64,000 nt of DNA from Eutrigla gurnardus. Lineage: Eukaryota; Chordata; Actinopteri; Perciformes; Triglidae. Positions 48,601-61,100 of this stretch are shown here, piece after piece; within the stretch, counting starts at the first letter, position 1; every line of letters starts with the position of its first letter. The notes under the pieces are model-generated. The model ran no database searches. It was not told the DNA's origin and saw only the letters and a program-made list of their open reading frames with translations. The DNA lies in contig OY741271.1 of NCBI GenBank assembly GCA_963514095.1, positions 7,095,476 through 7,159,475 on the forward strand. Direction: 5' to 3'. A program made the translations under genes and the position numbers.

Positions 48601-51600
48601 CATATCTCCACGTTGTTGGCATGGCGACCGGCAGGCAGGCTCTCTGCAACCTCCAGCACGGCGCCACGCAGTGACACTGAGTGGGCGGACTGGGAATGCA
48701 GGGCTCGGATCTGCAGAGACTCCAAACCAACCAGAACCATCATCAGCTCCTCCCGAGACACCGAGTTCCCGGTCTGAGCGTGACGGAAACTTCCCTGTGA
48801 GGACAGAAACAGTTTGGAGCTTTAGACTTTTCTTTACTCCACGATGAGCTCTCAAAGAGGTTCATGGACATGGTTACACCAGCAAATACAATACAATAGA
48901 AAATGATCTGTCTCTCATCGTTATTATATTATAACGATACTCAAAATCAAATCAGGAATAGATAGAGGCGTAACGATTCATTCGATTAATCGATGAATCG
49001 ATTGTCAGTCCTACCGATTAAATAATAAATAGAATGAATCGTTTTGGCTTCACCAATAATCGATATAAATGCATTTAATCGGATGAATCGTGATTCTTAC
49101 TTATGATTAATGTTTTAATACGTTTAAGACACACTTTACCCTGCCAGCATGTAGTCTATTGAAAAATGTTCAAAATAACTGAGCAATGTTTAATTACATT
49201 TTTGTATTCAGCATAAAATATTATGCAGGACTAGGATTATTTTCCACCTTTCAGAAGAATACAGATAGTCTCACTCACATTATTGCATGTTTATTTCATG
49301 GATATAGAATTTTGGTTACAAGTTACTGAATTGAATCGTGGTTTACAGAATCGAATCGAATCGCCAACTATTGTATCGTTAATCGAATCGAAGTGAAGCC
49401 AAAGATTCACTCCCCTAGAAATAGAGTTTATGTTTACTGTGTTTTTTTACGTTATTTTTCTCATTCCAGATTAACATTTTATTTAGAAATAACAATTTAT
49501 ACAAAATCAACTACAAAACAATAGGCTGTCATGTCAGTTTTTGAACATGCATCTTGAAGTTATTTAATATTTTTCACTGCCTCAGAATCTGTGATTGGAG
49601 ATAGTTTGTATGTCTTCCAAACTGTTACTACTTCTTGTCTTAATCTCAGGAACAAAGGATTTTCTCTGGTGATTTAACCCTTAAATGTATGATTGTTTTT
49701 GAATCCAAAAAGGGCAAATCTGACATGTTTCTGCCGGCCTGGTGTGTTTTTTACCTCGACCATGTGAACGATTCCCAGGTGAGGCTCCTCAGGTGACGAG
49801 TACTCTCTCTCCATGAACACCAGGGTCATCTGGTTACCCTGCAGGAGCAAAGAAACACTGTGAAAAGTGTGTGTGCAGTTATGTAACAGATTTGTTTTTT
49901 AAATAAGTCTTAATGCTTACATGCATTGTATACGTTTGAATGTCCCGCTCTAGGTTACAGTGATATTTGTGTGATTTGTACCTTGAAAATGATGTCGGGC
50001 CGGGAGGCTTCAGCAGGCAGAGCCAACACGTCGCCCCTCATGGTCTGAGTGTGGAGACGATACCTCAGATAACCTCCATAGGCTGAGACCTGGGGAGGCG
50101 GAGATAGATGGTTGTTTCAGGTCATATTAAGATGAAACGACAACAACAGGAGATGAACAGTCACGAGGCTGGAAGCAGAGATTGAAATGAAGACAGGAGA
50201 CTGCATCTTAATCCAGACAACAAAGGATTACATTCAGACCGTACAGTCAAACAGAAACAAGATCCAGGGCCTTTATAACCATGGCAACCATGCAGGTTTT
50301 GGCAAAGCTGACATTTGAAGCTGGTTCATGGAGCGTAACAGGACTCTGTAGGACTTTACATCCAACCATCAGCCCGCACAGCCATGCTGGTGGAATCACA
50401 CATGAAAGCTGTCAATTCCATCATCTAGACCAAAACACTGATGTGTATCTGAACACCTCGTCTGAGCCTCGGGATCACCATGTGGGATCATGTGTGTGTG
50501 TGTGTGTGTGTGTGTTGTGACCTCGCCTGACGTTGTGTGTCTCATGTACTTTATAGAAATATTCAATCTTCTTGTTGATGGACTCATTTGCTTATGTGAG
50601 TCATATAGAGGCATCAGTATTACATTGAGACTGTTTCATAACCAGGTAAAAGTTCATTGTAGTAACTTTTAATCAAAGCGAAGAATTTATTCACCCTTTC
50701 CCACCACCTTTCCTCTTACCTTGTCCCCCAGGTAAGTCTTTGGTGCGTGCCAGTGGAGGTCCTGGTAGACATCGGGCACATCGCTGAGGTCGGCCTCTAC
50801 AAGGTCCTGACCAGGATACACCACGACCGGTACTTCCTGTCTGTCTGCCCCAAGCAACACCCAGCCCTCCATGTTCATCACCTGCAGCACAGCAGAACAT
50901 GGTCACTGATACAACAGCACAGGAGAACACATCGACACATAAATATGTTGAGATCTTTCTTTCTATCCAAACTCAACATTTTGCCAAAGAATATGATCTC
51001 AGCAATAATTCAAATGATTCCAACAGTAAAAATCAGAATAACTATCAACTCATTGGACAATTGATTGATTTAATAATTTTCCACCAGAGAAAAAGTGAGG
51101 AGTGCCTGCACTGTATAAAGAAGCACAAGCAGCAGTTCAGCCTTATGTGCCGAAAACATATCAAACCGTGACCCAAACCCTAGGTGCACACTGAACCGTG
51201 AATTCTGTGTAGTATTACAGTCCTACCCATTAGTATTTTAATTCAAGCCTCTCTCTCTGTTAATTGCATCGTGATGGCTAAAACGGCAATAACCTCACAG
51301 CAGAAATCACAGATTATGATTGTGAAACCAAATTTAATGAAGGACCTTTTAAGAAAAAGAAAACGTGACCACGAACAAACCCAAGTACCTCGGTGCGTCT
51401 CTTTTCAGAGCTGCGACAGCGGTCGGTGGCGCCGAAACAGAAGCAGCTAGTGCAGCCCTTTGGGTTGGTTGGGTCCAAGTGAAACGTACCAACTCTACAC
51501 TGATCACATCGGGAACCCTGGACGTTCTCCTACAGATGGAGGACACACAGCAGCTTAGGACACACTGTGGAGTGCAGGAGGGCATGTGTGTGTGTGTGTG

Positions 51601-51633
51601 TGTGTGTGTGAGTGTGTGTGTGTGTGTGTGTGA

Positions 51634-51704
<71 letters not shown>

Positions 51705-54700
51705 TGCGTGTGTGTGTGCATGGGTGTGTGTTAGTGCTGCCTCACCTTGCAGAGACACTGCCCCGTGAAGGAATCACACACTCCCTCCTCGGTTCCTGCC
51801 TCATTGCAGTCACAGAGTCTGCAATTGGGGTAACCATAGAAACCTGGAGCACAGCGGTCACACTGACGGCCGACGATGTTGTTCTTGCACCTGGAAAAAA
51901 TGTAGAAACGATTGTTTTAATTCACATTTGAGAATCGATCCATCTAGGTTTATTGGCAAATTGGAAACCTCTATATTTCTGCCTCTAAATAAAGCTATAC
52001 ACTCTGATGTTACATGCTGAGATGGGTTTCAATCTTGAAGGAGATGAAAGGTGAATTGCTCTCCATGATCCCTCACGAATGGCTGATTATTTAATTCACA
52101 CAGTCAGCCTTTCGGCAACTGTGAATGAGGTAATATCAGCTGCCGGGATCTTAATTAATGAGAGCCTTTAGGCAGAGAGATCAGTTCAGCTTGATATCCT
52201 TGTCTAGACAAAGCTGACACATTCCTGTGTGTGTTGTTTGTTTGGAAGGGGAACGTAATCATTTCAGATATGCTAAATCAGAAAAAAAAGTTGGCAGATA
52301 CAGAAAAGACAATTATAGAGAAAGACAGAAACAGACAAAGACAGAATGAGGCAGGCTGGTATCATTTTCAGCTGCAGTCCAGCTGCTTATTAAAGAGCTG
52401 TGGAGTGAAGAAGAACGAAAAAAATCAGAGAATTTACAAGAAAAAACTTTCTGAGATGATGAAACATTTTCTGCATAGATTTACAACATCAATCTGGGCA
52501 ATTTTGATTTGGTAATTATTTTCTTCTTTTGCTGCCTTTTACAAATACTGTTGTAGTGAAGAACATGAAAGATGCTGACTGACTCGTGATAAATGGGGCC
52601 CATGATAATGATACAAAGAATGGAGGAGGAATAGCAGGCAGGCAGATAAGGAAAAGGACAGAGGGCTGCTGTGTTGTTGGCAGTCAGAGAGAGTTAAAGT
52701 TTTAAAACCTGCAGCTTTCTCAGAACAGAAAAGAGTTGGCAACTACAGCTGGCCAAAGACACAGTTAGACCCAACGAGAGTCTGAGCCAAGATCCTGTCG
52801 GGAGACAAACAGGCCAGAAATAACTGCCTTTTTAGGTAAACGGAGGCCTGACATTTGAGAGTTGAACTTGCTGAACCTCAAATGAATCACAGGACAGAGC
52901 GTTGGCAACGCGGGGAGCAAACGGTGGTTCGTGGCTTCGGAAGGGAACAGAGAAGAAACGTAAGAAGGGTCTGCTTCGTCTTGACGTACCTGCACTGTCC
53001 GCTCAGGGTGTCGCAGTTCACATCAGGGGTGGAGACGCCCGGCCGAGAGCAGTTGCAGACCTCACACCCGACCACTGGGTGGCAGCCAAATGTCTGGGGC
53101 TCACACTGGGTGCATTCTGGGAGCACAGTCCGAGGAGGGCAGATACAGTTGCCGGTCACAGGTTCACACAACCTCGTACCACAGTTACAGGCTGCAGGAG
53201 AGACGGGAGGGGATGCAGGAGGTCATAGGGGGGATTTAATGAATTGAATTACTTCATTATTTAGACGGAGAGACGGGCAGAAAAGAAGAGAGGAACATCA
53301 TTTTTTTCATCAGCTTATAAAGTAAATATAAATATATAGTTACTAAAGTCCAACAGCAGATATAAAAAAAAAAAAAAACCTGACTATCATCTACTGAATT
53401 AATAAAGCCCAACCAAAGCACATAATAAATGCAATTATATTAGTTTAATTTGTTAATTAGGTTAGAGTGATTTTTTTTTAAAGATTTTTTTTGATAACAG
53501 TACTGTCATGACTGGCCTTCTTTTTTAAATTGTGAGTCACCATCGACTCATGTTTACTATCCATTTTGCTGAACTTGTGAGGACAGACATACGTACGCCA
53601 GCGTGACTGCATCTAATGATCTGACGTCTCAAACTCACGTCTGCAGTTGGGGAATCCCCAGTAGCCCGTGACACACATGGAGCAGTCCCGGCCGATCACG
53701 TTAGGCCGACAGTGGCACTGGCCGCCAAATGGCTCGCAGGTGTCGCTCTCGGCCCCCACCTCGTGGCAGGCGCAGGGCATCGCCCCGTTGTTGAAGAAGG
53801 CCGACAGAGACACCGCCGAGCTCAGGCAGAACGGAGAGGCGGTGGAAGGACTGGAGGGAGGAAAGAGGAAGAGCCCGTTATTCACATCCTATAGAAACAC
53901 GTTGATGTGGACGCTGCAACACGACATGACTAGAAGTAAAATAGCAACTTTACTACTATTGAGTAATCGTAGCAAAGGCTCAAATAAAAACATATGTTCT
54001 ATTTAAATTCTCTGTTTTTGTTCTTTGCTCAAGAAAATATAAAAACACATTCTTGCAGCTCCAACATGCTCAGATACTGACTTGATATAGAAGCTGTTTT
54101 GTCCACAGTTGCTGATGAAGTCGTATGATTTATCTAGAGGCTCCTCGTTCAGGTAGCTGGAGCTGTAGCTGTTCTCAGGTACAACCAGCACATAATCCTG
54201 GAGAGACACAGCATGTGGAAGGTCAAGGGACGAAGGAGGAAGAAGGTTGTGGATCACTTTGCATTTTGGACAAGACAGGTGGAATTCAAGGAAATGAAAT
54301 AACCACATGTTTACTGGAAACAAAGAGGATGTAAATAGAAGAGGTGATCTCATAGAATGCCAATATTAGAACCATCAAGATAAAATGCTAAATATATGAA
54401 ATATAAAAATGTTAAAATGCTAATAATAAAACAAAACAATAAAACAGTAGAGAAATAAAACTTGCCAGCCACAGCGTCTTGTCAGCAGGTATCTGCACAG
54501 TGAGGAAGATCTCGTGGTCCGTCACGTCCAGAATGATCTGATTCTCAGACACCAGGATGTTACGGCAGCCGTAAGCGTGGGGACAGAAGGTGGCGTTGGC
54601 GTGGCCTGATGGAGAGGAAAACACACCAATATTGGGTTATCCATTTCTGTCCATTAATCATCTTTTTTTTTTTTATTCCTTTATCATTATTTATTCATAC

Positions 54701-55094
54701 ACTTAGTAGTGTATGTGCTCTCACCCTGCCAGATCCGTCCACCATTAATATACACCTGTACAGGGTAGTTGGGGTGGAGAGGCTGGTGATAGTGGAGGAT
54801 GAAGACGTAGCGTCCCAGGGCATGGACACGGGTAGAGTACACCGCTGCATTCTGGGAAAGGGGATGATGGGGAAGAGACAAAGATGATGATTTTTAGATG
54901 ACAAACTCCTAAGAGGAACATTTTACTGTCAGGTTTCTTAGTGCAGCAGGTCAACGTGATCCTAACTTATTACACTTATATATATTGTGTTGGATGGTTT
55001 AATCTATAAGATAGTATCATGATCTACTCCTTTCTTGTAATAATAGTCTCATACATAGAATTACTAGTGACTTTCAAAATGTAAAGGACATTTC

Positions 55095-55149
<55 letters not shown>

Positions 55150-58100
55150 GTACATACACTTTTATCATTACTTTCCAAACAAGGAGTTATTTAAGCTTGA
55201 CTCCATATTATAAAAGGTGGGAGAAAGTTTAGTCGTCTTGATAGTTTTATTATAAAAGCAGCAGCAATCATAGCATTCTGGTTCTAATAGAGACCGAGAC
55301 ATCTGTTGGCATTAAAACAGTAATGGATAGAAAACTGTGTATGTTAGCATTTTGGTATGCTACATGACTATCCATTCTTCCCTATGAAAGGTTAGCCAAT
55401 GTTTTGCAAGAAAGCTGAGATGAGTTTGTAATTGATTGTTCCCCCATAGTGCATCGTTTGGTCATGAATAAACTGTATTGGAGCCGATTGTGCTCTACTT
55501 GCTCAGTCACTACTTTCCACGACTACATGAACCAAACATCTGGATCTCAAGCAAACAGCTCCAAACACAACAGCATGCTCTAACAAGACCCTCAGATCAA
55601 AGAGCCTGACATCGTCCATCAGTGCGTACCTGCAGGGAGTCCAGCCTGACGTGTTCGCCATGATCTGCTCCGTGGGGAGGTCGGTCTCCTCCCGCCCAGG
55701 TCGGCTGGTCACTCTGTTGGAAGGGCAGAGACGGAGCGGCTGCAGGGGAGGCCAGGATGGCATCCTGCATGGAGGAGCTCTGGCCCTCCTTCAGGACCAG
55801 CGAGTCTGATGGGGTCTGGAAGCGTGAGGGGACGCAGGAGGAACTACAGACACCGAAGGAAGTAGGAGTTAAGTATATATATACTTATTAAGGAGATACA
55901 TTACAGCTATTATGTGTGACTTTACCTGTCAGGTGAGAACTGGCCATGAGTGCTGATGCAGTGGACTTTAGGCTCCACGTACTCCATGGTAAACTGGTCT
56001 TTAGGCACCAGGTACACTTTGTGCTGAAGACAGTGAAGAAACACCATTTTCAATAATAATATTTTGGTCAATGGAGAAACAATAATAAATGTTTGATGAA
56101 TAATTCATCAAAATACTCTTGATTTGTTACCTAGAAGTGTAACGTGTAATTTTAAGAGATTATTTGGGCAATGAACTCTTCTCAATATCTTTGACATTTT
56201 ATCCACTAAATTATTATGTCATTGATCACTCATATGAACCATTTCATTAATAAAAAAAACATTACAGAAACAAGTTTCACTTTAAAGTACATTTAAAATC
56301 TATGGTGGCAACTTATATTTTGTGTCATTATTTTAACATTAAGGTTGACATTTTGGAAAATTTGTAAAAATAAAACAAGAGAAAACAACTCTATCCAATA
56401 AAGAAATAGTATATAATAATATATTTTAGTAATTTCCTTTGTCCACTATGGAAGCTCTGATGGGCAATAGAGATAAAAAAAAAAAGTTTCTAAGTCTCAT
56501 GAAAATGGTTTTCTCTTTTGTAATTATGACATAAGAACAGATGAAAAATAATTTAGGCCAGGATCATTTTTATAAGCCTCTTGTGGCAGAAATGACTATT
56601 ACAGCAACAACAAAAAGGTCCTGTTCATGAACACAGCAGAGAAAACTGTTTTCACACTGTCCTCTGTCCTTTTTCTGAGAACAAAACCAACATTCTAATG
56701 AAACACGAACATCTTGAATAACACTTTATGCTTTAAACCATCACAGGACAGAGAAACCTTCCAACCCCATGCTCATCATCACATGACCCGCGCTCTGAGG
56801 TGATCACGTGACACGGGTGCTGCTCTCACCAGGAAGAAGCTGGCGCGGTCGGAGATGAGCTGGATCTCGGCCTCAGCGGGGAGAGAGAAGACAGCCACTC
56901 TGTTCTGTCCATCGATGGCAACGACTCGACACAGGAAGCTAAACAAACAAACACACAGGGATTAACAGCTGTTGACAGACTTCATAAAGCACGGACGGTA
57001 ACAGTCAACTGTGAACCAGCTGAGTACACTTAGGTCCCGCACAGCGTATTCAGCCATGTTCAGTAAACAATAGGGTGCAAAGGTGCTCAGTTCAAAGGGA
57101 ACTATGAACGGTGTGGGGAAGAACTGGACAACAGGTCTTCTTAGGAAGGACACATTACACACCCTGCTGTACCGCGGTGAGTTAAAAGCAGGGAGTCTGA
57201 GGAGAGATCCTCTTCCTACCTGTATTTGCAGTGCAGCAGGACGACGCGGTGCTCGTGTGTTCGTGCTCCCGGCATGTTGACCGCCACAGACAGAGTTTGC
57301 TGCAGTTCTTCCTCACTGGAATATTCCACGACCAGAACATAATCACCTGCAGACGGCAGACGCCCTCGCAGCTCCACGTTGATCTGAAGCAGAAATTAAG
57401 AATATAAATATATCTACAGGGTCGCCCATGAAGTCGGAATGATTTGCAAATGTCTTGTCTTTTATAGCACCAAACAAATGTTATGCATGAATATATTTCA
57501 CCAGGGACACAATGTCATCATTGCACCTGGTCAAAAGTGATTACTGATGCATTTAAATAGGAATAAACAGAGGATTGTGTCTGAAAAAAAAATATATATT
57601 CCAACTTTATGGGCAGCAGTATAAGCTCTGCTCATAATACAGTTTAAGACCAGTGAGCATGCAGCTGTTTGGCCTCTTTGAGTGTTTCTAAACACACATA
57701 CTGCAAACATTTCCCCCGCCCCCCTCTTACATCGTAGCCACTGCAGACGGCCATGTCGGGGTGGCGCGGGGTGACCCTCTCAGTTGGGCAGGGGCGCGGC
57801 AGGTGGTTGTCATTGCGGCAGCTGGCATCATTACCAGAGACGGAGGGGAAGGAGTCCAGAGACAGATATCTGTACTGCAGACAGCTACACGGATACAGAG
57901 AGAGCAACAGACAGGCAACTTAAATCACTGTTTTATTATTTTAATCCTTACAAGCACAGAAATATTGAATGTCCTCAGTAAGATTGTTAGGTGGTGAGGA
58001 CGTTTTTAGGTCCATCCTTGACGAAAAAGTTTATAGGAAGAAATCGTTGAGAATGATTTGCTATTTTCGGTTGATGTAGAATAATGCTTAATTTGAATTT

Positions 58101-61100
58101 GTTTTTGGTTTGGTTCAGGAAGAGTTCAACATTTGGGGAAATATGCTCATTTATTCACTTTGTCTAGAGTTTGCTGAGAATCTCGGTGCCCACTTACATT
58201 GGAATGTTTATCAAATTTGTAACGAGGCATTTCCTTGGAATTCATTCAACAACATGCTTGGACAAGAAATAATCCAAAACATAAACCCCAATAAACTACA
58301 TCTTGTTTTAGTCGTATCGATCACCTCCAATCCTTGCAATGTACACAAATAATATATTTCCCAAAATACTGATCTATTCCCTCAAGGTTTAAAACCTGTT
58401 TTTACATGATGACAAAAAAAGTACTGCATTCATCATATTTTAGAGGACTTATATGTGAAGCTATCCTTGACTAAAGAAAGATGTGGTCGGCTGTCATTTA
58501 GCTTTATAAATATGATTTACTTCTGACTGCTGTCAGGCACCGAGCTGTAGGAGCAGGGCTCAGAAACTTTGATCTGCAGGATGGGAGCTTCGTAGTAGGC
58601 ACTGGGCAGCAGGACCAGGTAATCCTGAAGGTGGAACAGAGCATGCATTCAGTATTAGTGTGAACACAAACAATAAAACAAGCAAATACTGCCTGTTAAC
58701 GGTGGATGTATGTCTTACCAGAAGGATTCCTTCAGCCTCTATAACAACAGTCCAGGTTCCCGGGTTCAGGACAAACGGCTCCACAAAGTTGTTCTGGGGA
58801 ACGTTGACAAAAGTCGGCTCCACGCTGGGAGCAAAGACGATCTGTTTGGACTGCTCTGAACCTGGAACACATGCACACCGGCAATGTAGGTATTGAAGGT
58901 AGAATTCAGTGAACAGATGCATTTGAGGGAAAGAAATGTGAAAATTGGACAATATAACATAGATAAACAACAGAATAACACTACATTAAAACGTTCTAGA
59001 AATACAAAAATGTAATTGTAGTGTAATCAGGAGCCAAAAACTAGGAATTGTGTTGGTTAATACAAGAAAACACACATGTATTCTCCTGTTGTTTTGTTCT
59101 AAGACACAGTCATAAGCACTCCCACTGATACCCTCTTGTGATTGGTGGACACCTACCTCGGCGGTTGACCTGATAGGCTGTTATTTTACCGTTGGAGGTG
59201 GCGCCCTCAGAGTTTACATATCTGAGGATGAAGCGAGTCAGATAGACGTCCGCCTCACTCACATAAACCTGAAGCTTCACTGCAGTCTACGGCGACGGGG
59301 TGCAGAGGGACAAAGTGTGGAGGGGAGAAGATATGAATCCTTAAGTCTACAATCCCTGAACCCTGCACTGATCTGTGGCCCGGAAGGTGAGAGAAGACGG
59401 AACAGGGGCCACCGCCACAAGCAGCTCAACCCCACCAAGCAGCACCCCCCCTCCACCTCTACATGACAGGGGCGAGGTGTGAAGCACAGGAGTACAGGAA
59501 TTGAGTCATGTTCCAAACAAAGTCATAAAAAATGCCTGTTTTTCAATTTAGTCGAGGTCAGAAAACCTCTGAAAGGATTTTCGTTAAACAATGTAAAATG
59601 TCTTTATGCAACAGCTAATGCTGTATCAAAATATTTGTTTGCCATTTACTCCATGATGATGATTCCCAGTGGGAACCCTACCTTGAAGTTTGAGTTTATC
59701 ACTTTTTCTTTGGAACACAGCTGAAATCCTGAGCTCAGCCAGGAAGAGAAGAGATAAGAGGTTTTCAAACCAACATTGACTGAATGGCCTCTGGAGTGAT
59801 GGATGGAGAGAGTGAGTAAAGAGAGAGGAAGTCGTTGAGAAGAAGACATTCCTGACGTTTCATTCACTCACAGTTACCACAGTAGTAGTTCAAGCCGTCC
59901 TCTATGACCGACACCCAGCCCCGAACATCCGAGCCCCCCCTGTTGGCGTAGCGTAGCACCACGTGGAAGAGATCCGGAGAGCTGACGGACACCGACACCA
60001 CCACTTTGGACTGCCGAAGGACCAATGAGCAAGGCAGCAGGCAGAGAGAGAGAAATGGGGGGAGACGATGGAGAGAAGGAAGAGGTATAAGGAAACATAT
60101 GAGGGAAGACGAGGGGAAAAGACAGGATGGAAAGGGAGGAAGGAAGGAAGGAAGGAAGGAAGGAAGGAAGGAAAGTAGAAGGTGGTAAGTAGGTAGTAGG
60201 AGGAAGGTGGATATAGGGGCCGAGAGAATGACAAGAAGAAAGCAGAGATGAAGCAAAAGGAAATGAATAAAGAAGGAAAAGTAAAGTGAGATAAGAAGAG
60301 AAGAGTAAAGGGGTAAAAAAGAAAAGAAAGGGAGGGGTGAATGTGGGAAACACCAACATAAAAAGAGAAACCAAACCAAAAGCAGGACTTAAATACCATC
60401 ACCTTCACCAAAAGTCAACACTTTTACAACAACCCACTATATTTCTCTTTGGATTTCCAGTTTTCAGCACAAACATCCATAGAAGCCCAGAAGTAGTTTA
60501 CTTTATGGCATTTGTAGCATCTTAATATAATTCAAAAAGAAGATGTCCGACCCATATTGAGAGAAGGAATACAAGTTCAACAGGTGTCAACTCAATAATA
60601 TATTCATAATTGTTAAGTAAAGGTTATTCTTCATCTTTGTATTATTCAATTCCATGAGTCCCAAGTGCTTAGGAGTAGTGTGTGCTGAGAGGTAATACTA
60701 CCAATGAGAAATAACCCTTTAAATGTCAACACAACATGCAGCCATGAAGAAGCTGTCTGCTTCATGCAAAATGACAGGCCACAGTCACACAATAATATGT
60801 AATAGATAATAATCACTTATATAATCATTTATCAGAAAAGCACATTTAAAAACATTTTTATATATGTTTCTGTAGTATTGGAAAACAAATACAAAGACAA
60901 GAAATATGATGATGACAGACAGATATGTCAGTGGAGTCTATACATAATACAAAGAAGCATTACTAAGTTAAAGGGCCAGTGTGTAGCATTTCAGGGGATC
61001 TATTAACAGAAATGATAAACATGCGCTTTCTCATTTGCATGGAAAATGCTGTATCTTTATCTTTCATCACTGTATGGACTGGTGGTAAAGGTCAAAGGTA

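Noticed and set aside
51365..51758. Cys/Val and His/Thr repeat proteins
   Set aside because: Pure translation of a (GT)n tract running out of a lama5 exon.
54440..54466. Use of a normal GT donor inside GGCAAGTTTT
   Set aside because: It would add four bases, break the frame into the next exon and disagree with the conserved WL-DYVLVV junction; GC-AG fits exactly.
59157..60010. Both LF exons 7a and 7b spliced in series as ordinary exons
   Set aside because: Phase 1 into phase 0 gives a stop within 11 codons of the second exon, so they cannot both be in one functional mRNA.
59864..60411. Long minus-strand frames of about 170 codons rich in Ser, Leu, Phe and Pro
   Set aside because: They come from the pyrimidine-rich strand of the GGAA microsatellite joined to lama5 exon 7a; only the exon part is coding.
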